From: Actinoplanes philippinensis
GTDB taxonomy: Bacteria > Actinomycetota > Actinomycetes > Mycobacteriales > Micromonosporaceae
Direction of reading: 5' to 3'
Assembly: GCF_900113015.1 (NCBI RefSeq)
Contig: NZ_FONV01000021.1
Location: 1 to 64,000 of the forward strand
Length of the DNA: 64,000 bases
Part shown: positions 1 to 8,996 of the stretch, one piece after another
How positions within the stretch are numbered: position 1 is the stretch's first letter
Layout of the letters: every line of letters starts with the position of its first letter
Position numbers and translations under genes: made by a program
Notes under the pieces: model-generated
What the model was told of the DNA's origin: nothing
Databases searched by the model: none
What the model saw: only the letters and a program-made list of their open reading frames with translations

Positions 1-140
1 CCCTGCGTCCCGGCCCCTGCGTCCCGGCCCCTGCGTCCCGGCCCCTGCGTCCCGGCCCCTGCGTCCCGGCCCCTGCGTCCCGGCCCCTGCGTCCCGGCCA
101 CGGCGTCCCGGCCACGGCGTCCCGGCCACGGCGTCGCTGC
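1..140. repeat. 14-bp tandem repeat at the left edge
   Basis: Seven perfect head-to-tail copies of ccctgcgtcccggc fill positions 1-98. Three diverged copies that begin cacggcgt follow to position 140. The array probably continues to the left of the window. Because 14 is not a multiple of 3, a reading frame through it would repeat every 14 codons. No gene in this window covers it, although a minus-strand gene could enter from outside. Between 141 and 304 I see only leader-like sequence. Confidence 0.9.
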
Positions 141-304
141 ACCAGGGTCCTCGCCCCGGCGTCCCGGCCCCGGTGGAATCGCCCCAGGGATGTCGCGCGG
201 CAAGACAGCCGGGAGGCCCCGGCAGCGAGTGAGCGACAGCGCGGAAGGGCACCGCCGCATGGTTCGATGACTTCGTCCGATTCTCGACCTCGGAAGGAAG
301 CGCG

Positions 305-943
305 ATGAGCCCTTTCGTCCTCATCCATGGGGCCGGTGATGTCGGCTGGTACTGGCATCTGGTGGAAGCCGAACTGCGGGCGCGCGGCCATCACACGGTC
401 GCTCCCGATCTGCCCTGCGACGACGACACGGCGGGCCTGCCGGAGTACGCCGACGCTGTCGTCGCGGCGGCCGGTGACCGCGCCGGCCTCGTGGTGGTGG
501 CACAGTCGCTGGGCGGGTTCACCGCTCCGCTCGTGTGCGAACGGCTCCCGGCGCGGCTGATGGTGCTGGTCGCCCCGATGATCCCGGCACCGGGTGAGGC
601 GGTCACCGATTACTGGGCCGACACCGGTTGGGACCGAGAGCCGCGCGAGCAGCACGACGACCTCTTCTACCAGGACGTCGCCCCCGAACTGGCCGCCGAA
701 GCCCGGGCTCGGGGCCGTACCCAGTCCGAGGCACGTCTGGCGGAGCCGACCCCCATGCGCGTCTGGCCGGCCGTACCCACAAAGGTGTTGATCTGTCGCG
801 ACGACCGCCTGTTGCCGCCCGCCTTTCAGCGCCGCATCGCCCGCGAGCGGCTGGGTCTCGTTCCTGACGAGATCGACGGCGGGCACACGCCGGCGCTGAG
901 CCGGCCCGCCGCCCTCGCCGACCGCCTGGTGGGCTACCTCTAG
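305..943 (+). CDS. alpha/beta-fold hydrolase
   Basis: This 212-residue protein is a compact alpha/beta hydrolase, probably a cytoplasmic esterase-like enzyme; no signal peptide is seen. The oxyanion-type segment LIHGAG lies near residues 6-11. The nucleophile elbow is AQSLGG with Ser68. An acid candidate is Asp166 or Asp167 in ICRDDRLLPP, and His194 lies in GGHTPALS. The order Ser-Asp-His and the length fit the small salicylate-esterase/MenH-like branch. The ATG follows aaggaagcgcg, a good ribosome-binding site. The next gene starts 10 bases after the stop. The substrate cannot be read from the sequence. Confidence 0.85.
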   Translation: MSPFVLIHGAGDVGWYWHLVEAELRARGHHTVAPDLPCDDDTAGLPEYADAVVAAAGDRAGLVVVAQSLGGFTAPLVCERLPARLMVLVAPMIPAPGEAVTDYWADTGWDREPREQHDDLFYQDVAPELAAEARARGRTQSEARLAEPTPMRVWPAVPTKVLICRDDRLLPPAFQRRIARERLGLVPDEIDGGHTPALSRPAALADRLVGYL

Positions 944-946
944 GCT
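941..946 (+). promoter_or_regulatory. TANNNT box for a leaderless start
   Basis: TAGGCT ends six bases before the ATG at 953, the spacing of a leaderless actinobacterial promoter. Its first three bases are the TAG stop codon of the preceding hydrolase. No ribosome-binding site is present for the downstream gene. Confidence 0.4.
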
Positions 947-952
947 CGCCGA

Positions 953-1789
953 ATGAATCTTGATGGGCTTCTGGAGGACGGTTCCTGGCAGTTCGACGGC
1001 CCTGCTTCGGCGGCGTTCCGGCTCGCCCCGGACACCACTGCTCGTCGAGGCGCGCTGGTCGAGCACATCCTGGGCCGCCCGGAGCCTGATCCGGAACTCT
1101 GGGAATCCATCCTGATCGAAACGTTCCTGAACCATCCGGCCGCCTCCGATCTTCAAAGGTTGCGCCTGGAGATGACCGATTTCCATCACTCGGCGCGCCG
1201 GGCGGCGTCCGCCATCGCGCGACAGCCACGCACCGCTCTCACTGAGCTGTGGTTCGGGCACCCTTTCCGGTACCTGTACGAGACGGCGACCACCTCGACG
1301 GGCCGCGGCTTCAATCCGCTCGACCACTACGACGAGGGTTTCGTCGGCGACGCGGGCGGCGCCATGTGGCAGGCGTTGCCCGCTCTGCGCACCCTGACCG
1401 TCGAAGGCGCGCTGCTCTTCCATGCGGTGTCCGCCCCCGCCGTCATCCACGTGCGGTCCCGGGGCGTGATCAGCTCGGACGGCTCTGTCCTCCCCGGCCC
1501 GCTGCCCACGCTGACCCACTTCGAGCTGGAGATCGCCACCGACGTCTTCGGCACCGCCTGCCCCGTCGAACAGCTGGAAGAACTGACCCCGGCGAGCTTC
1601 CCGGCTCTGATCTCCCTGGACCTGACCCGAGCCGAATTCGACGGCGAGCCCCTGCTCACACTCGCCAACCTCCCGATCCTGTCCCATCTGACCTCCCTCC
1701 GAGTGGGCCCTCACGAACTCGACGACACTGAATGGGCCGCCATCGCCCCCCACTTCGACCACTTGTCCTTGACCATCTCCGGCACCTGA
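953..1789 (+). CDS. leucine-rich-repeat-like hypothetical protein
   Basis: This 278-residue protein has no signal peptide or membrane span. From about residue 85 it shows irregular repeats of 20-30 residues with the pattern LxxLxLxx (for example LTELWFG, LRTLTVEG, LTHFELEI, LISLDLTR, LTSLRVG). This resembles the degenerate leucine-rich repeats in many actinobacterial and planctomycete proteins of unknown role. The acidic N-terminus (DGLLEDGSWQFDGP) is unlike a known catalytic domain. A leaderless start is likely. A binding function is inferred from the repeat type only. Confidence 0.7.
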   Translation: MNLDGLLEDGSWQFDGPASAAFRLAPDTTARRGALVEHILGRPEPDPELWESILIETFLNHPAASDLQRLRLEMTDFHHSARRAASAIARQPRTALTELWFGHPFRYLYETATTSTGRGFNPLDHYDEGFVGDAGGAMWQALPALRTLTVEGALLFHAVSAPAVIHVRSRGVISSDGSVLPGPLPTLTHFELEIATDVFGTACPVEQLEELTPASFPALISLDLTRAEFDGEPLLTLANLPILSHLTSLRVGPHELDDTEWAAIAPHFDHLSLTISGT

Positions 1790-2100
1790 CCTCGCCCTGC
1801 CGCCCACGGCTCCCGGATCCAGTCACTGCCGGGCGGCCCGTGGTCGCCGCGTCCGCCCGTGCGCCGTCCGCGTGTTTCAACCGCTGCCGGCGGGCCGCGG
1901 GTTGTCGATCGTCGGTCGGCCATCCGATCGAACGCGTCCGCCAAGAGCTGGCCCATGAACTGCCGTCGCTCCGGTTCTGTATGGCCGGGCGCGGGGCCGT
2001 TGCCGGCCGGACCCGCCGGATCGCTCTCGGCTGGGCCGTTCCGGTTCTCCCTGTGTAGTCGTCCGGCCCGGGCCGTGGTCTTCGTTCGCCTTGCTGTCAT
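1711..2100 (-). CDS. possible small hypothetical protein
   Basis: An ATG at 2100 on the minus strand has GGAG eight bases upstream and opens a 129-codon frame. The product is rich in Arg, Gly and Pro. One ordered-looking helix, RRQFMGQLLADAFDRMADR, lies near residues 46-64. The frame overlaps the 3' end of the leucine-rich protein gene by 79 bases, tail to tail. Third positions are less strictly G/C than in neighbouring genes. I do not recognise a family. It may be genuine or may be noise in an otherwise unexplained 480-base gap. Confidence 0.3.
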   Translation of the reverse strand: MTARRTKTTARAGRLHRENRNGPAESDPAGPAGNGPAPGHTEPERRQFMGQLLADAFDRMADRRSTTRGPPAAVETRGRRTGGRGDHGPPGSDWIREPWAAGRGQVPEMVKDKWSKWGAMAAHSVSSSS

Positions 2101-2271
2101 GGGTATGGCTCCGCCATGGTCGGCCCGGTCGTGGTTCGCGGTGTCCTTCTTCACCACAGGCCGGGTGCGGTCGGCAGATCGGGTGTGAGCTGGAGCATCC
2201 CGGCGCGAAAGGTTCAGGTCGCTGGGCGGCCTGCCGATGCACGCCATCGCGTCACGGGAAAGAGGGAGCGG

Positions 2272-3795
2272 ATGGTGGGAACTGGACGGTGGGTCCGGCG
2301 GACCGGAATCGGTGTGGTGGCGACGATGCTCGCCACCACACCGTTCGGGGCCGGCCCGGCGCGTGCGGCCGAGCCGGAGGTACGGCTGGCCGGCGCTGCC
2401 TGGCTCGATGCCGGCGGTGCCAACGCCGCTGTCACGGCGGTGCGTAGCGCGGCCGGAGGCACAGTACGGAACGGCACAGCCGACACGGCGTCCCTGACCG
2501 GCGCCGGCATCGGTGTGGCGCTGATCGACTCGGGAGTCGCCCCGGTCGCCGGCCTCAACCAGCCGGGCAAGGTGATCAACGGCCCGGACCTGTCGTTCGA
2601 ATCGCAGACCCCCGGCCTGCAATATCTCGACACCTACGGGCACGGCACCCACATGGCCGGCATCATCGCCGGATCGGACCCGAGCAGCGGATTCCAGGGT
2701 GTAGCCCCCGGCGCGCACCTGATCAGCCTGAAGACCGCCGCCTACGACGGCGCCGTCGATGTCTCGCAGGTCATCGCAGCCATCGACTGGGTGGTCGCGC
2801 ACCGCAACGACCCGGGCCTGAACATCCGGGTGCTGAACCTGTCGTTCGGCACCGACTCGATCCAGCCGTCCCTCACCGACCCCCTGTCGTTCGCGGTGGA
2901 GTCGGCCTGGAAGAAGGGCATCGTCGTGGTCACCAGCGCGGGCAACGACGGCGCTGCCCGCGTGACGATGCCGGCGGCCAACCCGTACGTCCTGGCGGTC
3001 GGCGCCGCCGACCCGAACGGAACCGACACCCGCACCGACGACACGATCGCCACGTTCAGCAACCGCGGAACCGTGGTCCGCCACCCCGACCTGCTCGCCG
3101 CCGGCCGGTCGCTGGTGTCGCTGCGGGTGCCCGGCTCGTACATCGACACCCAATACCCGACCGCGCGCGTCGGCGACAACCTGTTCCGCGGCAGCGGCAC
3201 CTCGCAGGCCGCCGCCGTCGTGTCCGGCTCGGTGGCCCTGCTGCTGCAGCAGCGTCCCGGCCTGACGCCGGACCAGGTCAAGCAGCTGCTGATGAAGGCG
3301 GCCGACCCGCTGGCCAAGCCGGACCCGATCGGCTCGGGTGCCGGACAGCTGGACATCGCCGAAGCATCCACCCTGATCATGCCGCTCAACGCCACCCAGG
3401 TGTGGGCGCCGGCGACCGGCCTCGGATCGCTGGAGGCCTCCCGGGGCACCAGCCACGTGGCCGACAGCGTCTCGGGCGTCGAGCTCACCGGCGAACGCGA
3501 CATCTTCGGCATGCCGTGGGTGCCGCTGACCTGGACCACCGCCGCACGCAACGGCAAGGCGTGGACGGGCGGCACCTGGAACGGCTCGGTGTGGTCCGGA
3601 CCGGGCTTCACCGGCACGTCCTGGGCGTCGAGCAGCTGGGCCCTCGTCACGTGGACCGGCAGATCGTGGGCCGGGCGTTCCTGGGCGGGCGACACGTGGG
3701 CCGGCCGCTCCTGGGCGGGCGGCACATGGACCGGACGCTCCTGGGCCGGCGGCACGTGGGCCGGCCGCTCCTGGGCGGGCCGTAGCTGGGCCTGA
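2272..3795 (+). CDS. secreted S8 subtilisin-like serine protease with Trp-rich repeat tail
   Basis: This is an exported 507-residue subtilase. The ATG at 2272 is chosen because agaggg lies just upstream and an Arg-rich, hydrophobic signal peptide follows (about residues 5-32, ending near ARAAEP). An upstream in-frame start would bury that signal. The catalytic residues are Asp86 in LIDSG, His124 in GHGTHMAG and Ser311 in GSGTSQAA. The oxyanion Asn225 is in SAGND. From about residue 425 to the end runs a repeat built on W(A/T)GRSWAG units, with Trp roughly every five residues. Such tails occur on actinobacterial S8 proteases; their role is not known, and wall or substrate binding is a guess. 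Confidence 0.9.
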   Translation: MVGTGRWVRRTGIGVVATMLATTPFGAGPARAAEPEVRLAGAAWLDAGGANAAVTAVRSAAGGTVRNGTADTASLTGAGIGVALIDSGVAPVAGLNQPGKVINGPDLSFESQTPGLQYLDTYGHGTHMAGIIAGSDPSSGFQGVAPGAHLISLKTAAYDGAVDVSQVIAAIDWVVAHRNDPGLNIRVLNLSFGTDSIQPSLTDPLSFAVESAWKKGIVVVTSAGNDGAARVTMPAANPYVLAVGAADPNGTDTRTDDTIATFSNRGTVVRHPDLLAAGRSLVSLRVPGSYIDTQYPTARVGDNLFRGSGTSQAAAVVSGSVALLLQQRPGLTPDQVKQLLMKAADPLAKPDPIGSGAGQLDIAEASTLIMPLNATQVWAPATGLGSLEASRGTSHVADSVSGVELTGERDIFGMPWVPLTWTTAARNGKAWTGGTWNGSVWSGPGFTGTSWASSSWALVTWTGRSWAGRSWAGDTWAGRSWAGGTWTGRSWAGGTWAGRSWAGRSWA

Positions 3796-3876
3796 TCCAG
3801 CCGCCGACTCACCTGTTCTCTCAACCGCGGCGCAACACGGCCGACTGGGAGAACGGACAGCCGGGAGGGGAGGAAC

Positions 3877-6513
3877 ATGGCAGGCGGGGGAGTTCGTACA
3901 CCCGGCGCACGTGTCCTCGCCCTCTCGGCGGCGCTGGCCGTCGTGGTCGTCGCCGTTCAGGCCGCGATGTGGCACCTCACCGGGGCACCCTCGCCACGGG
4001 GTGCCGGCCCGCTGCTGCTCGGCACACTGGTGCTGCTGTTCGCGCTGGCCGAGCGGTTCACCGTCAAGTTCCCGGTCCGTCGCGGCGCCCACACGATGAC
4101 CCTGAGCGAGATCCCGCTCGTCCTCGGCCTCCTCATGATCCACCCGGCACTGCTGGTCCTGGTCCGGCTGGCCGGCGCGCTCGCCGGGCTGATCCTGCTC
4201 CGCGGCCAGCGCGGCAGCAAACTGGTCTTCAACACCATCCTGTACCTCACCCAGGCGACCATGGCCGCCGTGGTGTTCCACCTGCTCGGCGGCCCTGCCG
4301 ATCCCTACGGACCGGTGGGGTGGGCGGCCGCCTTCGCGTCGACGTTCGTCGCTGATCTCGTGTCGATCGTGTTGATCAGCGCGGTCATCGCATTGCACGA
4401 CGACAGCCAGGAGTGGCGGCGGCTGATGAGCGCCGACGTCAAGGAACTGCTGCAGATGCCGCTGGTCGCGGTCTCCACCACCCTCGCGCTGGTCACGGCG
4501 CTGCTGGTGCGCCAGCAGATCTGGGCGGGGCTGCTGCTCGGCGTGCTCGTCTTCGCTGCCTACCGGGTCTTCGACCGGTACGCCCAGCAGACCCGTACCC
4601 ACCAGCAGGTCGAGGACCTCTACCGGTTCACCCGCTCGCTGGACGGGCTGACCGACGCCCGCGACGTGGCCCGCACCACCCTCGACCAGGCCCGCGACGT
4701 CGTCCGCGCCGAAGAGACCGCGCTCATCGTCCCGCAGGACGGCCGTCTGCTCCGCATGCGCATGCACGGCCGGGACCGTTTCGAGGTAACGCCGGTCAAC
4801 GGCTCCGGCGATCCGGGATCCGGCCATCATTCCGGTCAGGCCGTCGCTGATCGGATCACGAGGGGGCACGTCGAAGGACCGACCGCCGCTGAGCCAGGGA
4901 TCGCTCGTGATGCCGCCTCTGAGGTGCCTCTCGATCATCCGCCGGCGGCGGTGAACCGTGACGCTTCCGAGGACAGCGGCACGGTCGATGACGACGACTG
5001 GTGGCGGCCCGCCCGCACCGGCACGCCGGTCCTGCGGCCCCAGTCGATCGCGGTCCCGGTCCGGCTGGGAGAACTCAGCGGTGTGCTGTATGTGTCCGGC
5101 TGCCTGCCCGACACTCCCGCCTTCACCGACGACAACCTGCGGCTGCTGCAGGCGATGGCCTCGCACGCCGGTAGTGCCCTGTCCGAGGCCCGGCTGCTGG
5201 AGCGGCTTCGCCACACCGCCGCGCACGACCCGCTCACCGGTCTGCCCAACCGTCAGCGATATCTGGCCGACCTCCAGGAGGCCACCGACACCGCGGCGGC
5301 CGACGGACGGACCGTCGGAGTCCTGCTGCTCGACCTCGACCGGTTCAAGGATGTCAACGACGGCCTCGGGCACGACACCGGGGACGATCTGCTGCGCCAG
5401 ATCGGCCGGCGGCTGGAGGACCGTTACGGCGCACACGGGACCGTGTCCCGTTTCGGCGGCGACGAGTTCGCCCTGATCATCCGGGACGGTGGCAGCCAGG
5501 AGGCGATCCTCGCCCTCGCCGAGGACGTGCGCCGGACCGTCGAACTGCCCGCGCCCGTCGGTGACCTCGAACTGGACGTGCAGGTCAGCATCGGTGTCTG
5601 TGTGGCGCCGGAGCACGGCGCCGACGCGGATCGCCTGCTGCGCCGCGCCGACCTGGCCATGTACGCCGCGAAGGACTCCCGCTGCGGTGTCCGCGTCTAC
5701 CGGGCGGAGGACGACCACGACACGGCCCGCCGTCTCGCCCTCATGGCCGGATTGCGAGTCGCCGTCGACGCCGGCACCCTGACCGTCGTCTACCAGCCGA
5801 AGGTCGACCCGGCCGGCGGCCGCGTCCTCGGCGCCGAGGCGCTCGTGCGCTGGCAGCACGAGGGCCGCCCGGTCCCGCCGGACGAATTCATCCCCCTCGC
5901 CGAACGCGCCCGCCTGATCGGGCCACTGACCGCGCACGTGCTCGACACCGCACTCGCCGACTGTGCGACCTGGCGTGGCCTCGGGCACCCCCTGACGGTC
6001 GCCGTCAACCTGTCGCCGGACATGCTCACCGACCCGGCCCTGACCGGCCAGATCGAACAGGCGCTGAGCCGCCACGGCCTGCCCGCGGCCGCGCTGACCC
6101 TGGAGATCACCGAGAACGCCATCATGGCCGACCCGACCAACGCCCGGCGCACGCTCGACGCCCTGCACGGCCTCGGGGTGAAGCTCTCGATCGACGACTT
6201 CGGCACCGGCCATTCCTCGCTGGGCAGGCTCGCGCACCTGCCCATCCACGAGATGAAGATCGACAAGAGTTTCGTCCGGCACATCGTCACCGACCACACC
6301 CGCCGCGCCGTCACCGACGCCGCGCTGCAACTGGCCCGCGCCCTGGACCTCACCGTCGTCGCGGAAGGCGTCGAGGAACAGGACGAACTCGATTACCTGC
6401 GGCGCCACGGCTGCCACGCCATCCAGGGATACCTCATCTCGAAGCCGATCCCTCCCGTCGAGTTCCTCACCTGGCTGACCACGCACCGGTCCGCCGGGCA
6501 GCTGGCGGTGTGA
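3877..6513 (+). CDS. membrane GGDEF-EAL cyclic-di-GMP protein
   Basis: This 878-residue protein probably both makes and degrades cyclic di-GMP. About six membrane spans fill residues 10-235. A cytoplasmic GAF-like segment follows to about 435 and contains a polar, low-complexity insert (about 300-375). The GGDEF domain has an intact RFGGDEF near 525. The EAL domain has AEALVRW near 651, the EITEN segment near 745 and the loop IDDFGTGHSS near 770, so both active sites look intact. The ATG follows gggaggggaggaac, a very strong ribosome-binding site. It follows the subtilase by 81 bases; no functional link is evident. Net activity cannot be predicted. Confidence 0.93.
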   Translation: MAGGGVRTPGARVLALSAALAVVVVAVQAAMWHLTGAPSPRGAGPLLLGTLVLLFALAERFTVKFPVRRGAHTMTLSEIPLVLGLLMIHPALLVLVRLAGALAGLILLRGQRGSKLVFNTILYLTQATMAAVVFHLLGGPADPYGPVGWAAAFASTFVADLVSIVLISAVIALHDDSQEWRRLMSADVKELLQMPLVAVSTTLALVTALLVRQQIWAGLLLGVLVFAAYRVFDRYAQQTRTHQQVEDLYRFTRSLDGLTDARDVARTTLDQARDVVRAEETALIVPQDGRLLRMRMHGRDRFEVTPVNGSGDPGSGHHSGQAVADRITRGHVEGPTAAEPGIARDAASEVPLDHPPAAVNRDASEDSGTVDDDDWWRPARTGTPVLRPQSIAVPVRLGELSGVLYVSGCLPDTPAFTDDNLRLLQAMASHAGSALSEARLLERLRHTAAHDPLTGLPNRQRYLADLQEATDTAAADGRTVGVLLLDLDRFKDVNDGLGHDTGDDLLRQIGRRLEDRYGAHGTVSRFGGDEFALIIRDGGSQEAILALAEDVRRTVELPAPVGDLELDVQVSIGVCVAPEHGADADRLLRRADLAMYAAKDSRCGVRVYRAEDDHDTARRLALMAGLRVAVDAGTLTVVYQPKVDPAGGRVLGAEALVRWQHEGRPVPPDEFIPLAERARLIGPLTAHVLDTALADCATWRGLGHPLTVAVNLSPDMLTDPALTGQIEQALSRHGLPAAALTLEITENAIMADPTNARRTLDALHGLGVKLSIDDFGTGHSSLGRLAHLPIHEMKIDKSFVRHIVTDHTRRAVTDAALQLARALDLTVVAEGVEEQDELDYLRRHGCHAIQGYLISKPIPPVEFLTWLTTHRSAGQLAV

Positions 6514-6748
6514 GACAAGCTGCCTGCCGCCCACCTCTACGGAAGGCGGGTCAGCCATCTGCTCGATTCGTGGCGCTCGGCCGGTACCGCTACGTCCCGC
6601 CTGTTGGGCAATGGGTCGTCGGCCTGGTCCTGGACTCCGCTCACACACCGAGGCCGCAACGCCGACGGCACGTCCGCCCACCTGGTCCCCGCACATGTCG
6701 AACCCTTCATGCCCACTCTGATCGCCGGCGTCGCCACGCGGCGACACG
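6514..6748 (+). other. gap with coding-like but startless frame
   Basis: Downstream of the GGDEF-EAL stop, one plus-strand frame stays open and reads LPAAHLYGRRVSHLL at its beginning and PAHVEPFMPTLIAGVATRR near its end. Its third positions are G/C-rich, but it has no plausible start codon. It could be the decayed remains of a gene. I do not recognise a family. Confidence 0.2.
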
Positions 6749-6934
6749 TCAACGAGATCGGTAGTGCTGCACCGCCAGCGCCGCGGCGCAGGCGAGCGTC
6801 GCCAGCCCGAATCCCGAGGCGATGAACAGGTTGACGCCGAGACTCGACGTGACGCCGTTGGCGGCGAGACTGACGATCAGCAGCGCCCAGAGCGCCGGTC
6901 GGATCCAGGTGCGTGTCTCATTCATGCCGGCCAC
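6749..6934 (-). CDS. small two-span membrane protein
   Basis: The 61-residue product is almost entirely hydrophobic. One span covers about residues 11-33 (ALWALLIVSLAANGV) and a second about 37-54 (FIASGFGLATLACAAALAV), with a short basic tail HYRSR. It lies divergent to the sensor kinase gene at 7036 and may share its control region. The start could instead be the Met at residue 4. Composition and codon use support a real gene. No function can be assigned. Confidence 0.6.
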   Translation of the reverse strand: MAGMNETRTWIRPALWALLIVSLAANGVTSSLGVNLFIASGFGLATLACAAALAVQHYRSR

Positions 6935-7022
6935 GCTATGAGCCGGTCGCGGGCCCGACCATCCCGCCAGGGTGAGTCTTGAAGGTATAGCCTGCGCTAC
7001 TGTCGCCGCCCAGCCGGCGGCC

Positions 7023-7028
7023 TATCGT
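7023..7028 (+). promoter_or_regulatory. TANNNT box upstream of the sensor kinase
   Basis: TATCGT ends seven bases before the ATG at 7036. No ribosome-binding site is present, which is consistent with a leaderless transcript. Confidence 0.35.
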
Positions 7029-7035
7029 TCGTCGC

Positions 7036-8265
7036 ATGCCGCAGGAGAACTGGCGCAGGTTACGCGCCGCCGTCGATGCCCTCGAACGCATCGTCGGCGG
7101 TCTGGGCACCGCGCTGCTCGCCCTCGGCGCCCTGGTGTGGACGGCTGTCGTGGTGTTGCTCTGCCCGGTCGGCATCGGGGTGCCACTGGTGCCGACGGTG
7201 TTCCGGGTCGCCCGCGCGGTCGCTGACCGGGAGCGTGCCCGGCTGACCCGCTGGGGTCCTCCGGTGGTGGACCCGCCACCGCTGCCCGCCGGCGTGCGCG
7301 ACGCCTTGCATGCCCCTGATGTCCGGCGTGACATGGCGTGGCTGGCCTGGCACGGCACCGCCGGGTTCCTGCTCGGCGCCATCGGCATCAGCCTGCCCGT
7401 CTACGCGGTCGAGGACGTCACGTTCCCGCTGTGGTTCTGGGCCATCGATCCCGAGATGGGCGCACCCGGCATGATCTGGTGGCGGGTCGACGGGCTGGCC
7501 GGAGCGCTCGGCGTGGCCGTGGTCGGTGTCGGGTTCGGCGCCGTCGCCGTGGCTCTCGGGCCGGGGATCGCCCGGCTCCAGGCGATGCCCGGTCGGCGGC
7601 TGCTGCCGCCGTCGGGCGACATCGACCTGTCCCGGCGGGTGGCCGAGCTGACGGCCACCCGCGCGGCGGCCCTCGACGCGCACGCCGCCGAGCTTCGCCG
7701 GATCGAGCGTTCCCTGCACGACGGCACACAGAACAGGCTGGTCGCGCTCAACGTGCTGATCGGGGCCGCGCGCCGCGCCCAGGCCCGCAATCCGGATGCG
7801 GTCGCCGACATCCTCGACCGGGCACAGGAGGCCACCGAGCAGGCGCTCGCCGAGCTGCGGACCGTGGTGCGCGGCATCCTGCCTCCGGTGCTCGACGATC
7901 GAGGCCTGATCGGGGCTCTCGCGGGTCTGGCCGGTACGTGCGCGGTGCCGTGCGAGATCGACGTGGACGTGCCCGGCCGGTGTGCCGTCTCGGTCGAGGC
8001 GACCGCCTACTTCGTGGTCGCCGAGTCGCTCACCAACGTGGTCAAACACAGTGGCGCCACCTCGGTCCGCGTGACTGTGCGGCGCGCCGGCGACCGGCTG
8101 CACCTGCGGATCACCGACGACGGCAAGGGCGGCGCCGACGAGTCCGGCGGCTCCGGATTGGGCGGCATCCGCCGACGGGTCGAGGCTTACGATGGCCGCT
8201 TCCTGATCTCCAGCCCACCGGCTGGGCCGACGACATTGGACGTGGAGTTGCCGTGCGGATCGTGA
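7036..8265 (+). CDS. sensor histidine kinase, HisKA_3 (NarL-partner) type
   Basis: The 409-residue membrane kinase autophosphorylates and passes phosphate to the regulator encoded next. The N-terminal half has three or four hydrophobic spans (about residues 20-55, 95-125 and 150-185) like the putative sensor domains of actinobacterial kinases. The phosphoacceptor is His228 in RSLHDGTQNR, the HisKA_3 signature. The ATPase domain follows with AESLTNVVKHSG (N box) and DDGKGG (G1 box). The stop overlaps the response regulator start by 13 bases, so the pair is translationally coupled. An ABC exporter follows, so the system probably senses an envelope stress or antimicrobial. Confidence 0.92.
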   Translation: MPQENWRRLRAAVDALERIVGGLGTALLALGALVWTAVVVLLCPVGIGVPLVPTVFRVARAVADRERARLTRWGPPVVDPPPLPAGVRDALHAPDVRRDMAWLAWHGTAGFLLGAIGISLPVYAVEDVTFPLWFWAIDPEMGAPGMIWWRVDGLAGALGVAVVGVGFGAVAVALGPGIARLQAMPGRRLLPPSGDIDLSRRVAELTATRAAALDAHAAELRRIERSLHDGTQNRLVALNVLIGAARRAQARNPDAVADILDRAQEATEQALAELRTVVRGILPPVLDDRGLIGALAGLAGTCAVPCEIDVDVPGRCAVSVEATAYFVVAESLTNVVKHSGATSVRVTVRRAGDRLHLRITDDGKGGADESGGSGLGGIRRRVEAYDGRFLISSPPAGPTTLDVELPCGS

Positions 8266-8897
8266 TCGCCGAGGACGATGCCCTGCTACGCGAGGGACTT
8301 GCGTTGCTGCTACGAGCCGAAGGACTGGAGGTCCTCGCCACCACCGATGGTCCCGGCACGTTCCTGGCCGCCGTCGAGGAGCATCGGCCGGACGTTGCGA
8401 TCGTCGACGTCCGGATGCCGCCGACGCACACCGACGAGGGCATCGTCGCCGCCGTCGAGGCCCGCAGACGGCAGCCCGGCCTGGCCGTGCTCGTGCTCTC
8501 CGCCTACGTGGAGCAGGCCTTCGCCACCGACCTGCTGGCCGGCGGATCGTCGGGGCTCGGCTATCTGCTCAAGGAGCGTGTCGGCCGGGTCGAGGAGTTC
8601 CTCGCCGCCCTGGAACGGGTGGCGAGCGGCGGCACCGCCGTCGATCCCGAAGTGGTGGGGCAGTTGCTGGCCCGTCCACGCCCCTACGACACTCTCGGCT
8701 CCCTCAGCGCACGCGAGCGGGAGGTGCTCGCCCTGATGGCCGAGGGCCTCGGCAACTCGGCGATCGCCGAACGGCTCTTCGTCACCGACGGCGCCGTCCA
8801 CAAACACATCCGCAGCATCTTCGCCAAACTCGGGCTCGCTCCCGACGACCGTGCCGATCGGAGGGTGACCGCAGTGCTGCGCTACCTCGAGAAGTAG
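8253..8897 (+). CDS. NarL/LuxR-family response regulator
   Basis: This 214-residue protein has a receiver domain (acid pocket AEDD at residues 7-10, phosphoacceptor Asp52 in VDVRMP, conserved Lys in YLLKER) and a C-terminal LuxR helix-turn-helix (SAREREVLALMAEGLGN, then HKHIRSIFAKLGL). The GTG at 8253 gives the standard receiver N-terminus and overlaps the kinase gene; a longer upstream frame is only the shadow of the kinase. It is the cognate partner of that kinase and probably controls the ABC genes 100 bases downstream. Confidence 0.93.
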   Translation: MRIVIAEDDALLREGLALLLRAEGLEVLATTDGPGTFLAAVEEHRPDVAIVDVRMPPTHTDEGIVAAVEARRRQPGLAVLVLSAYVEQAFATDLLAGGSSGLGYLLKERVGRVEEFLAALERVASGGTAVDPEVVGQLLARPRPYDTLGSLSAREREVLALMAEGLGNSAIAERLFVTDGAVHKHIRSIFAKLGLAPDDRADRRVTAVLRYLEK

Positions 8898-8996
8898 CGC
8901 CTGCTGTACCAGGGTTGGGCAGTTCGCTTCATTTTCCGCGACTGCGCCGGCAAACAGACTTCTCCGCGAACCGAAAACACACGGAGAGGCCAGCGA

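Noticed and set aside
1..140. CRISPR-like array
   Set aside because: The 14-bp units are directly contiguous with no spacers.
1711..6747. A 1678-codon minus-strand open frame
   Set aside because: It lies antisense to the subtilase and the GGDEF-EAL genes, has no domain, and reads as Gly/Arg/Asp-rich low complexity. High GC removes stop codons in the opposite frame. Only its last part (from 2100) has independent support.
7338..8252. N-terminal extension of the response regulator frame
   Set aside because: The stretch is an Arg/Ala/Gly-rich shadow of the sensor kinase; the real start is GTG 8253 at the family-conserved N-terminus.
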